Origin: Promethearchaeota archaeon
GTDB taxonomy: Archaea; Asgardarchaeota; Lokiarchaeia; Sigynarchaeales; SOKP01
Length of the DNA: 25,224 bases
Direction of reading: 5' to 3'
Assembly: GCA_030620005.1 (NCBI GenBank)
Contig: JAUXAJ010000036.1
Coordinates: 1 to 25,224 of the forward strand
Both the position numbers and the translations under genes were made by a program. The first letter of the stretch is position 1. The number at the start of each line of letters is the position of its first letter. The notes under the pieces are model-generated. The model worked only from the letters and a program-made list of their open reading frames with translations, did no database searches and had not been told where the DNA came from. Shown here piece by piece: positions 7,256-15,493 of the stretch.

Positions 7256-9070
7256 ATGAATTTTGATAATCTTGTTAGAGTTTTTAAGACAGAAGGAGAT
7301 ATAGTTGAGTTTGATCCAACTAAGATTCAAGCTAGTTTAGTAAAAGAAACTGGAATGACAGAAGATGTGGCAAAAAAAATAACTGAACTAGTAGTGAGAA
7401 GAATAATAAGTTCAGGTTTCAGATTTCTCTCAGGTCCTCATATAAGAGAAGTCGTGTGTTCCATACTTTCCGAGCAACATCACAATCAGGAACGAAAATT
7501 ATATACCAGAATTGGAATGCCTTTAATGGATTATGAAGAAATTCTCGAGAAAGGGTCAAAAAATAGCTCCTGTGGTTTAATAAATCCAGAGAAAGTCCAT
7601 CATTTAGCTGCTAATCAATTGGCTAACGAATATGCTCTATTGAGAATTTTAGATTCGGAAGAATCTAAAGCGCATTTATTTGGCGATATTCACATTCATG
7701 CTTTAAGTTATTTTGATTCACGTCCAATGAGTCAACATTGGGATCCCCGATTAATTCTTAAGAATGGTCTGCCTCCAAGTAGCGAATGGACCGAACAGTG
7801 TAAATTAAGGCCCGCAGAAAACCTTAGAAGTGCGATCAATCATCTTGCAAAGTGGATTGGAATGATGTGCGGAGAATTTAGTGGAGAACAAGGATTAAAT
7901 TTTATAAGCACATTTCTAGCACCATACGCAAGAGGTCTGGAAGATAAGGAGATAAGGAAAAGCTTGCAATCCTTGATATTCGAGATTAACCAATTAGAAT
8001 TAATGATTGGAAAAGATATTCCAATAATAACAATTTCATGCTGTCCCACAATTCTCGAAGATTTTTCAAATTTACCCGCAATTGCCTCAAAAGGAAAACA
8101 AAACGGTTCATATGGAGATTACATTGGAGAGTGTTCTAAAATATTTCAAATTATTTCTGAAATTTATATTAGGGGCAATTACAACGGTAGTTCTATTATT
8201 AATCCGAGGCATTTGATATATATTGAGGAAAAATGGCTAAAAGAAAAAAGAATAAATTATTCAAATGTTTGGGAAGAAATTTTGAAATTAAGAGCACCCG
8301 TTTTAAAAAAATTAACTATTGAAGGCTTCACGAACAGAAATAATCGTCAAATTTCGACTGATAATTATGTGAATCGTGGAGTTCTTCAAAATATTAGTTT
8401 AAATCTTCCTAGATATGCATACATGAGCAAGAATGAGGATAAATTCCTTGAAATCTTAAGAGAAATGATCGTGCTGTCCATGAATATTTTAGATAAAAAA
8501 TTTAACGTTATCCAAAAACGATTAAACTCAAAATCTTTACCTTTATGTTGTCAAGTTGTCGAAAATCAACCCGTTTTTAAATTAAGCGAACAAAACTTAG
8601 CCATTAGTATAGTTGGTTTGAATGAAGCTGTAAAATTTCTGACGAATAATGAGCTTCACGAGAGTCCAGATGCAATCAATAAAGGAAAAAAAATATTGGA
8701 AGAAATTAATAATATCTGTAGTAAAATGTCAGAAGAAAATAACAAGAAATACGTGCTTAATGAAAATAATCGGGATGAAATAAGATATAGATTTGCTAAA
8801 CTTGACTTAAAACATTATAGAGACACGGCAATGCCACAATCAACGAAAGAAGGTCCTAATTACACTAATTCTGTTAACTTTAGGGAAAATATCGAGATTG
8901 ATTTACTAAAAAAAATCAACTTGTTAAGTGAATTACACCCTTTGATCCTGAACGGTGCTCTTGAACGAATTTCCTTGAAAGAAATTGAAATAAGTAAAAT
9001 GAGTATAGAAAATTTTGTAAATGAGTTATGTTTTAATTCAAAATTAACATATATTGAATTTATTCCTTAA
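7256..9070 (+). CDS. NrdD-like protein with ATP-cone, predicted catalytically inactive
   Basis: A 604-residue homologue of class III anaerobic ribonucleoside-triphosphate reductase. Residues about 6-95 are an ATP-cone (VRVFKTEGDIVEFDPTKI, TGMTEDVAKKI, LSGPHIREVV). The reductase scaffold follows: NPEKVHHLAANQLANEYALL, GDIHIHAL, RPMSQHWD (156-163), AINHLAKWIG, GEQGLNF, FLAPYARGL, GSYGDY, ISLNLPRYAY. The parts needed for chemistry are gone. RPMSQHWD has Ser159 where class III enzymes have Cys (RPFCQ-WD). The finger-loop segment usually reading MGCRT is FTNRNNRQIS, with no Cys. The protein stops at TYIEFIP, where active enzymes continue into a four-Cys zinc ribbon and the glycyl-radical motif (RxxGY). 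Nothing after the stop resembles that tail, so this is not a recent frameshift. No NrdG activase is adjacent. It may be a nucleotide-sensing or regulatory pseudoenzyme; the frame is intact, which argues for retained use. Confidence 0.85.
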   Translation: MNFDNLVRVFKTEGDIVEFDPTKIQASLVKETGMTEDVAKKITELVVRRIISSGFRFLSGPHIREVVCSILSEQHHNQERKLYTRIGMPLMDYEEILEKGSKNSSCGLINPEKVHHLAANQLANEYALLRILDSEESKAHLFGDIHIHALSYFDSRPMSQHWDPRLILKNGLPPSSEWTEQCKLRPAENLRSAINHLAKWIGMMCGEFSGEQGLNFISTFLAPYARGLEDKEIRKSLQSLIFEINQLELMIGKDIPIITISCCPTILEDFSNLPAIASKGKQNGSYGDYIGECSKIFQIISEIYIRGNYNGSSIINPRHLIYIEEKWLKEKRINYSNVWEEILKLRAPVLKKLTIEGFTNRNNRQISTDNYVNRGVLQNISLNLPRYAYMSKNEDKFLEILREMIVLSMNILDKKFNVIQKRLNSKSLPLCCQVVENQPVFKLSEQNLAISIVGLNEAVKFLTNNELHESPDAINKGKKILEEINNICSKMSEENNKKYVLNENNRDEIRYRFAKLDLKHYRDTAMPQSTKEGPNYTNSVNFRENIEIDLLKKINLLSELHPLILNGALERISLKEIEISKMSIENFVNELCFNSKLTYIEFIP

Positions 9071-9275
9071 TACATACTATTTATTTTTATATTTCTTAGT
9101 TCTTATTTTTTATAGAGTTTCAAAAATGTAAATATTTATGAAATGAAAAAATAAAATTTATATTTTTCAAATATATTAAGAAACTATTATTATAGAGAAA
9201 AATTTAGGATAAAATAAATCAATAACTAATAATCTTAACTTTTTTTAATTAAAGTAGTAACTATTCCATGATAGC

Positions 9276-10688
9276 ATGGCGGACGAAGAATCAAAATTAA
9301 TCAAAGCAATTGTTCTTTCTATTTTCGATAGTAAAGGCCCAACACCCAAGGTATATTGGCCAAGAGATTTGAAAGAGTCATCTCGTTTAATCATCGCCAT
9401 GAAATCAATCAGCTTATTAATGAGCGATTCGATTTACCAAAATGGAGCGGGGAACAAAGAACTTAGCTATTTTGGAATACTTCCGTTTCCCGATTTAAAA
9501 TTATACGCCCTGACGTATTTTTTTCTTATTAAGGACGAAAAAGCTAGAGGAAACGCTAAGGCATCAACAATAACGATTTTAATAGATGAAAGCAATATTT
9601 CCTTTTTTCACGAAAACATGAAACATTTAAGACCTATCTTGGAAAAGAGAGCTATCCTGGTTCAAAAAAGCAAGACTTATGAAGAAAATCGAAAAATAAT
9701 AAATAATCTCAAAGAAGAGCTGTTAGAATTCACGAAAGAGTTAAAAGATCCTCTTTTTTCAAGAAGAAAAATTAAAATCCTATTATTAGGCTTAGATAAA
9801 GCTGGAAAAACAAGTTTCCATTTAGGTGTACAGAAAAAGTATTCTGAAATAATAACTACATTACCGACTAAAGGAGTAGAAAGATCCGATGAAAAATTAT
9901 TTGACGAACAAAGTTCTCAAATTTCCATTTGGGATTTGGGAGGACAAAAAAAATATCGTGAAAAATTTTTAGAACAGAGTAAAATCTATTTATACAATGT
10001 AGACTTATTATTTTTTTTTATTGATATACAAGATACCTTGAGAATTGATGAAACTATAAAATTATTCGCAAACATCATTAACAAGTTAAAAAATTTAAAG
10101 GAATTTCCACCAGTTATCGTATGCTTACATAAATTCGATCCCGACTTGAAACAAAACAAAGAAATCGTGGAAAACTCCAAGAACTTAACGAACAAAATAC
10201 AAGAACATTCGGATAAATTTTTTGTAAAAATATTTAAAACGTCTATCTTCGATCATTGGTCGTTAATCTCGGCTTATTCATTTGGATTATCACAGTTATC
10301 CCCCAATCGCGAGCTGTTCGCAAATTTATTAAAAAATCTAGCGAAACAAGTGGATTCTGATGTAATATTGCTGCTTAACGAAAAAGGAATAATATTATCA
10401 AATTATTCCAAAGACGATGTATCTGAAAAAGCATTTGAAATCTCGGCACCCCATTTCCAGAACTTGTACGAAACTTTTAAAGAATTTAAATTATTGAAAA
10501 AGGACTTTATTGTATCTTCAGGAATGACGGATGAATCTAAAAAAGTGATTTTTAAAAAAATATTAGTTGATAAATATAATTTATATTTGTTATTATTTCT
10601 AGAAGAACGTCACAAAATTGAAAAAGTTGACAGGTATCTCCCGGAGTTCACAAAAAAACTATCTGTATTAATTAAAACATATATTTAA
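9276..10688 (+). CDS. Longin-like domain fused to a Rag/Arf-like GTPase with C-terminal longin/roadblock-like domain
   Basis: A 470-residue multidomain GTPase. Residues about 8-130 resemble a longin/small-GTPase-partner fold (KAIVLSIFDSKGPTPKVYWP, ELSYFGILPFPDLKLYALTYFFLI, ITILIDESN). A coiled-coil-like helix spans about 135-160. The GTPase runs from about 165 to 345: G1 GLDKAGKT (172-179), T198 as likely G2, G3 WDLGGQ (219-224), G4 HKFD (285-288), G5 KTSIFD (321-326). Residues about 355-470 form the same C-terminal domain as in the GTPase at 3891. HK-x-D places it nearer Gtr/Rag than Ras. The last ~50 codons and the downstream spacer are duplicated at 14279-14550. Fusion of a longin-like domain to the GTPase suggests a self-contained membrane-docking or signalling unit. 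Confidence 0.8.
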   Translation: MADEESKLIKAIVLSIFDSKGPTPKVYWPRDLKESSRLIIAMKSISLLMSDSIYQNGAGNKELSYFGILPFPDLKLYALTYFFLIKDEKARGNAKASTITILIDESNISFFHENMKHLRPILEKRAILVQKSKTYEENRKIINNLKEELLEFTKELKDPLFSRRKIKILLLGLDKAGKTSFHLGVQKKYSEIITTLPTKGVERSDEKLFDEQSSQISIWDLGGQKKYREKFLEQSKIYLYNVDLLFFFIDIQDTLRIDETIKLFANIINKLKNLKEFPPVIVCLHKFDPDLKQNKEIVENSKNLTNKIQEHSDKFFVKIFKTSIFDHWSLISAYSFGLSQLSPNRELFANLLKNLAKQVDSDVILLLNEKGIILSNYSKDDVSEKAFEISAPHFQNLYETFKEFKLLKKDFIVSSGMTDESKKVIFKKILVDKYNLYLLLFLEERHKIEKVDRYLPEFTKKLSVLIKTYI

Positions 10689-10810
10689 AAATATTCTTGA
10701 AAAATTTTTAACAAACATAAACTTACAATTTTAATTTTTACCATGAAAGAAAGTCACGCCTTTCAAGGCGTGGATGATCTTTTTCAATTAATTAAACCAG
10801 TTAAAAATAA
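10537..10810 (+). repeat. Direct repeat, left copy (274 bp)
   Basis: This segment covers the last ~50 codons of the longin/GTPase gene, its stop and about 120 bp downstream. It recurs in the same orientation at 14279-14550, with about a dozen scattered substitutions and a 2-nt length difference. The downstream part contains a hairpin (10755-10772). The two copies bracket the response regulator and histidine kinase genes. Confidence 0.9.
10755..10772. terminator. GC-rich hairpin after the GTPase gene
   Basis: CACGCC-TTTCAA-GGCGTG is a perfect inverted repeat in otherwise AT-rich DNA and is followed by GATGATCTTTTT. It may act as a transcription terminator for the GTPase gene. A hairpin flanked by AAAGAAAGT and GATGATC also resembles the subterminal hairpins of IS200/IS605-type elements, so a mobile-element relic is an alternative. 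The second copy (about 14495-14512) has lost the closing base pair. Confidence 0.5.
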
Positions 10811-10953
10811 TAATTGACTCTCAAAGATATTTTCTATGATGTTATCTCCATCCAACACTTGTAAAAAACAAATGATTAAAAATGTGAAGTTAATTAATAA
10901 TTTATAAATTAAAAGAGTAAAAGTTGTATTTTATTTTAGGGAGCTGATTTTCC

Positions 10954-11319
10954 ATGGCTACTGTCTTTATTGTCGACGACGATCTGTCAATTATGAAGCT
11001 AATCAAGATGTTACTTGAAGGAAATGGATTTCAAGTGGTCGGAACGGCACTTAATGGACAAATCGCCATTGATAAAATTAGAACCCTTTCAGAAAAGCCC
11101 GATGTCGTGATAATGGACTATAGGATGCCAATAAAAAATGGTATCGAAGCGACCGTTGAAATAATGAAAATGAGCAATCGTTCAAAAATTATCTTTGCGT
11201 CAGCAGACGACGAAATAAAAGAGGAGGCTTTAGAAGTAGGAGTGCTCAGCGTTGTTAGTAAACCATTTAATTTCGAAGAGTTGCTATCTTCAATAAAGAA
11301 TTCATTAAATGAAAAATGA
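10954..11319 (+). CDS. CheY-like response regulator
   Basis: A 121-residue single-domain receiver with no output domain. The acidic pocket is DDD at 8-10, the phospho-acceptor is D55 in VVIMDYRMP, S83 sits in the switch position (FASAD) and K103 in SKPFNFEEL. It therefore resembles CheY/Spo0F-type shuttles acting through protein contacts rather than DNA. A GGGAG motif lies 10-15 nt before the ATG. The next gene is a histidine kinase whose start follows this stop by 13 nt, so the two form an operon and probably a cognate pair. Its codon use looks less AT-biased than that of its neighbours, and the pair lies between direct repeats, consistent with acquisition as a unit. Confidence 0.95.
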   Translation: MATVFIVDDDLSIMKLIKMLLEGNGFQVVGTALNGQIAIDKIRTLSEKPDVVIMDYRMPIKNGIEATVEIMKMSNRSKIIFASADDEIKEEALEVGVLSVVSKPFNFEELLSSIKNSLNEK

Positions 11320-11332
11320 ATGGAGGTTTAAA

Positions 11333-14233
11333 ATGTCAGAGAAAAATTTAAAAGAATCCGAAGAGAGGGTAAGAAAATCAGGACTAAAATTATTAGGGGA
11401 TGTTGTTTGGGGTACCCATTTCTGCGTCTTTTATGATACTAAAGAAGACATGCTCGATATCTTAATACCATATTTTAAGGCTGGTTTAGAAAATAACGAA
11501 TATTGCATGTGGATAACATCCGAGCCATTAAACAAAAAAACGGCTGAAGAAGCAATGAGGAAAGCCGTGCCAGATTTTGATCAATATTTAAAGAAACAGC
11601 AAATCGAGATCCTTCCTTACACGGAGTGGTATATTAAGGATAATGTGTTTGATCTACAAAGAGTTCTTAATGGGTGGGTGGAAAAGTTAAACAATGCTTT
11701 AACTCGAGGATATGAGGGACTGCGAACGACGGGAAATACCGCTTGGCTTGAAAAAAAAGACTGGAAGAGTTTTACAGATTACGAGGAAGAAATTAATACT
11801 ATTATAACAGATTATAAGATGCTGGCTATTTGCACCTATCAACTCAAGAGATGCGGATCATCAGAGATCATTGATGTAATCCGAAATCATCAATTCGCAA
11901 TTATTAGACGAGATGGGAAGTGGGAAATTTTCAAAAGCATGGAACAACTCAGGGTAGAACACGAATTAAAAGAATCTGAAGAGAAATATCGTTCGTTCGT
12001 ACAGAACCTTCAAGGCATAGCGTTTCGTGGTAAGCCGAACTTCAAACCGATCTTTTTTCACGGAGCAGTCGAGGAGATTACTGGATATACCGAAAAAGAA
12101 TTTATTACTGGGAATCCTACTTGGGGTCAAATTATCCACCCAGACGACATTTCTAAAGTAAGAGAAGTTAGTTTGAAGCTCGAATCGTCACCAAACAGTT
12201 CGACTTGGGCAGAACACCGCATCATACGCAAGGACGGACAGATACGATGGGTTCTTGAACGAACCCAAAACATCTCTGATGAATCTGGAAACCTTCTCTA
12301 TGTTCAAGGAGCGATTTACGACATCACCAAGCGCAAGAAGGCGGAGAAAACCTTAAGGGATAATAAAAATATATTAGAGAAAACCCTTTACAGCCTTCGT
12401 GATGCGGTTTTTATTTTAGACGCTAAAAATCCACCTGAGATTATTGAATGTAATCCCATAACAACAAAAATATTTGGCTACACAAAAGAGGAGATGTTGG
12501 GTCGCACAACAGCCTTTTTACATGTAAATGCAGAATTTTTGAAAAAATTCCAACAACAACTATATCTTGCTATTGAGAAAGATGGTCACTGTGAAATATC
12601 TGAATTTAAAATGAAAAGAAAAGACGGTTCTACTTTTACATCCTCTCATAGTGTATACCCCCTTGAAAATGATATAGGAAAAAGGATTGGATGGGTAAGT
12701 GTTGTGCGAGATATCACCGAACGCAAGGAGGCAGAAGAGAAATTAAAAGAATCGGAAAAAAAGTACAGATATTTGAGTGTTGAATTAGAAACAATATTAG
12801 ATCTGATACCTGGATTAGTATATTGTAAAGATAAAAATGATGTAATTACGAGAGTGAACCAAACTTTTGCTGATTCTCTAAAATTAAACAAAGAAGATAT
12901 GATTGGTAAGACAACATTTGATTTTTTTCCCTCAGAACAAGCAAAAAAATATCGGAATGATGACTTGGAAGTAATTACAAGCGGAAAACAGAAATTAAAT
13001 ATCGAAGAATCTGGGGATTTCCCTGATGGAAAAATGTTCACTATTACCAGTAAAGTGCCTCAATATAACGATAAAGGAGAAATAGTTGGAACTATTGGAT
13101 TGACGATTGATATCACCAAACAAAAAATTGCTGAACAAAAATTAAAAGAATCGGAAGAAAAATTTCGTAGAATATTCCAAGCAATACCTGATTTATTTTT
13201 TCTTATTTCCAAGGAGGGAACTTATTTAGATTTCAAGGGTAATCCTAATCTTATGTATGTTCAACCAGAATTCTTTATAAATAAGAATATCCTTGAAATA
13301 TTGCCCGAAAAGGAGGGAATACTCTTATATAATGCAATTCAAAATACACTAAATACTAAAACGCCTATGAATTTAGAATATTCTTTACCTATTGGAGAGA
13401 AAGTAATCCATTTTGAAGGAAGGATTCTATATTTTTCTGAAGATCAAGCAGCATTGTTCATAAGAGACATTACAGAGCGTAAAATAGCGGAGCAAAAATT
13501 AAAAGAATCTGAAACGAAATATCGAGAAGCATATAATCTCGTCAACTTTTACAAGGACTTGTTTGCTCACGACATGAACAACATACTACAGAGCATCATC
13601 TCGTCAGCAGAATTTTATTCCATATTCCGAAATGAGCCAGAGAAGTTAAAAGATTTAGGTGATATTTCCGTAGTTGTCCAGAATCACGCAAGAAGGGGAG
13701 CATCTTTAGTTTCAAATGTAAGGAAATTGTCGAAATTAGACGAGACAGAGGCACAATTGAATGCCATCCAAGTTTTTAATGCATTAAACCAATCCGTAGA
13801 ACAGGCAGTTAGTGGCTTTCAAGAAAGGAATGTAAAAATAGAGATTAACGGGTTATCTGAAGACATGAAAATACTCGGAAACGAGCTTTTAATAGATATC
13901 TTCGATAATATTCTGAATAACGCATTAAAATACAACGCTAACGAAGAGGAGGTCAAGGTTGAGGTCAATGTTTCCAAAATACTAGAAAATGACAAGCAAT
14001 ACATAGAATTTAAGTTTAGTGATTACGGGATGGGTGTTCCCGACGATAAAAAGAAAACTTTATTTAAAAGGTCGTACACCGAGGACATAAGCAAGCGGGG
14101 AATGGGTATGGGGCTGTCGCTCGTCAAGAAGATCGTGGATAAATACGGCGGCAAGATCTGGGTCGAAGATCGTGTTAAGGGGGATTATACAAAGGGAAGC
14201 ATTTTTATCGTGATGTTAAAAGAAGCACTATAA
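11333..14233 (+). CDS. MEDS-PAS sensor histidine kinase
   Basis: A 966-residue soluble hybrid-length sensor kinase with no membrane helix. In order: an MEDS-type sensory domain, about 18-203 (WGTHFCVFYDTKEDM, GLENNEYCMWITSEPL, GLRTTGNTAWLEK, ICTYQL); four PAS modules, about 215-335, 345-465, 480-598 and 608-715, each ended by a DIT-x-R/Q-K-x-AE helix; a dimerisation/phosphotransfer helix with H746 in FAHDMNNILQ; and a HATPase domain with N-box NILNNALKYN (859-868), DYGMGVPDD (897-905) and GMGMGLSL (923-930). An ATG at 11309 is in frame but overlaps the response regulator; the ATG at 11333 has a clean GGAGG at 11322-11326. MEDS domains are known from methanogen/methylotroph sensors such as DcmR, with ligands largely unknown. 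The likely target is the CheY-like protein just upstream. Confidence 0.93.
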   Translation: MSEKNLKESEERVRKSGLKLLGDVVWGTHFCVFYDTKEDMLDILIPYFKAGLENNEYCMWITSEPLNKKTAEEAMRKAVPDFDQYLKKQQIEILPYTEWYIKDNVFDLQRVLNGWVEKLNNALTRGYEGLRTTGNTAWLEKKDWKSFTDYEEEINTIITDYKMLAICTYQLKRCGSSEIIDVIRNHQFAIIRRDGKWEIFKSMEQLRVEHELKESEEKYRSFVQNLQGIAFRGKPNFKPIFFHGAVEEITGYTEKEFITGNPTWGQIIHPDDISKVREVSLKLESSPNSSTWAEHRIIRKDGQIRWVLERTQNISDESGNLLYVQGAIYDITKRKKAEKTLRDNKNILEKTLYSLRDAVFILDAKNPPEIIECNPITTKIFGYTKEEMLGRTTAFLHVNAEFLKKFQQQLYLAIEKDGHCEISEFKMKRKDGSTFTSSHSVYPLENDIGKRIGWVSVVRDITERKEAEEKLKESEKKYRYLSVELETILDLIPGLVYCKDKNDVITRVNQTFADSLKLNKEDMIGKTTFDFFPSEQAKKYRNDDLEVITSGKQKLNIEESGDFPDGKMFTITSKVPQYNDKGEIVGTIGLTIDITKQKIAEQKLKESEEKFRRIFQAIPDLFFLISKEGTYLDFKGNPNLMYVQPEFFINKNILEILPEKEGILLYNAIQNTLNTKTPMNLEYSLPIGEKVIHFEGRILYFSEDQAALFIRDITERKIAEQKLKESETKYREAYNLVNFYKDLFAHDMNNILQSIISSAEFYSIFRNEPEKLKDLGDISVVVQNHARRGASLVSNVRKLSKLDETEAQLNAIQVFNALNQSVEQAVSGFQERNVKIEINGLSEDMKILGNELLIDIFDNILNNALKYNANEEEVKVEVNVSKILENDKQYIEFKFSDYGMGVPDDKKKTLFKRSYTEDISKRGMGMGLSLVKKIVDKYGGKIWVEDRVKGDYTKGSIFIVMLKEAL

Positions 14234-14278
14234 TGTTTTGAAGAATTCTTCTTCACGATAACAATTAAGATTGTAAAA

Positions 14279-14550
14279 CTAAAAAATTGATTTTTAAAAA
14301 AATATTAATTGATAAATACAATTTATATTTGTTATTATTTTTAGAAGAACGTCACAAAATTGAAAAAGTTGACAGGTATCTCCCAGAGTTCACAAAAAAA
14401 CTATCTGTATTAATTAAAACATGTATTTAAAAATATTCTTGAAAAATTTTTAATATAGAAACTTACAATTTTAATTTTTACCATGAAAGAAAGTCACGCC
14501 TTTCAAGGCGTTAATGATCTTTTTCAATTAATTAAACCTGTTAAAAATAA
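14279..14550 (+). repeat. Direct repeat, right copy (272 bp)
   Basis: The second copy of 10537-10810, in the same orientation 3.74 kb away, about 95% identical by eye. It begins 45 nt after the histidine kinase stop. Differences include A/G and C/T changes in the coding part, a 2-nt length difference in the spacer (ACAAACATAA versus ATATAGAA) and loss of one base pair of the hairpin. It ends just before the longin-like gene. Confidence 0.9.
14281..14430 (+). pseudogene. 3' fragment of a longin/GTPase gene
   Basis: The coding part of the right repeat still reads in frame for 49 codons to a stop (KKLIFKKILIDKYNLYLLLF...KLSVLIKTCI), matching the last residues of the GTPase at 9276. Most differences are synonymous or conservative (V/L, V/I, Y/C). 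There is no start codon or upstream GTPase sequence; the preceding DNA belongs to the kinase gene's 3' end. It is a gene relic created when the two-component cassette arrived or when a paralogue was deleted. Confidence 0.8.
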
Positions 14551-14605
14551 AAGCGTGTATTATTATCTATTGATCAATTAAAAGAAAGAAAAATTTTGAG
14601 AAATT

Positions 14606-15253
14606 TTGATTTATAAAGTATATATTATTGACTTCCATACTGGAATTCAATTACTCGAGTCAACCTTAAAGGAATTCCAAGAAAAAAAAAATAAAAATAA
14701 AATATTTCCTGAATTCTTTAAAAATGTTAATATCACGATAGATAATCTTCAAGAAGCAATGGCTAAAGGGAGGCGAGTAAATGAGATGACTAGAGTCATT
14801 GAATCCGAGGACTCTATAATAATTATCTATTATCATCCGTTATCAAGAGTGTTATTCTGCTCTATTAGTGATGCTGACGACGATCTTGATAGACTTAAGG
14901 TAGTAATTAAAAATATTGGAAATCGCTTTTGGAAAAAACATCAGTCAGATTTAAAGAATTTTAGAGCAACAACCGAAAAGCAGAGATTTAAAACGTTTAA
15001 AGTTGATATAGAGAATTTATCCATGGGAGGTAAATATGCTGAAGTTATTCCCAAGTTATTAGTAGATCAAAAAGTTTTAGATAAAATCCTATCAATGGGC
15101 ACGATAAACGATTTTGATTTTCAAGTCGCAATCTCGTGCAATGGCAATACTTCCTCGTTGAAAATTTCGAGAAGGTACAAAAAAACTCGTAATGATATAA
15201 ATAAATCATTACAAAAATTAAATAAACTGGATATTATCAAGTTCAATAAATAA
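14606..15253 (+). CDS. Longin-like domain protein
   Basis: A 215-residue protein starting MIYKVYIIDFHTGIQLLE from a TTG. Residues about 1-120 alternate beta strands and helices in a longin-like pattern (YKVYIIDF, DSIIIIYYHPLSRVLFCSISDADDDLD, IKNIGNRFWKKH), the fold used by SNARE, SRX and Mon1/Ccz1-type trafficking proteins. Residues about 130-215 look like a separate helical part, possibly winged-helix-like (ADIENLSMGGKYAEVIPKLL, ISRRYKKTRNDINKSLQKL). No transmembrane helix is present. It lies downstream of the GTPase-derived repeat, and a longin/GTPase fusion lies 4 kb upstream, so a link to GTPase signalling is plausible. The longin call is by strand pattern rather than a fixed motif. Confidence 0.6.
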   Translation: MIYKVYIIDFHTGIQLLESTLKEFQEKKNKNKIFPEFFKNVNITIDNLQEAMAKGRRVNEMTRVIESEDSIIIIYYHPLSRVLFCSISDADDDLDRLKVVIKNIGNRFWKKHQSDLKNFRATTEKQRFKTFKVDIENLSMGGKYAEVIPKLLVDQKVLDKILSMGTINDFDFQVAISCNGNTSSLKISRRYKKTRNDINKSLQKLNKLDIIKFNK

Positions 15254-15493
15254 AATTGTGAAATTGTCATCCAGAGTTCAATTCATGTTATAATTTGCTC
15301 ATTAATCGCAATATATATAGCAATTTTAAATATTCTTTTCAGTCTTTCAATTATTTTGCAAAGTATCTTAATTCGACATTATTTTTTAATAACCATTAAA
15401 TCCACTAAATTTCTCACTTCAAAAACGAAAAAAATAAAAACTTTCGAGATCTATCTTACACATTGTTAAAAAAAATAGAATAGTGCTTTAGTC
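15254..15493. other. Intergenic spacer
   Basis: AT-rich spacer between the longin-like and L13e-like genes. It contains an AATATATATAGCAATTTTAAA stretch near 15308-15328 that could hold a TATA box, but it is too far from either start to assign. Nothing else was seen. Confidence 0.3.

Noticed and set aside
9061..9275. A frameshifted zinc-ribbon/glycyl-radical tail of the NrdD-like gene
   Set aside because: No Cys pairs or RxxGY-like sequence were seen in the AT-rich DNA after the stop, so the tail is absent rather than shifted.
11309..11332. Upstream ATG for the histidine kinase
   Set aside because: It overlaps the response regulator end, and the ATG at 11333 has a perfectly placed GGAGG.
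12646..13041. Minus-strand frame of 131 codons inside the kinase gene
   Set aside because: Antisense to conserved PAS modules, without recognisable features.
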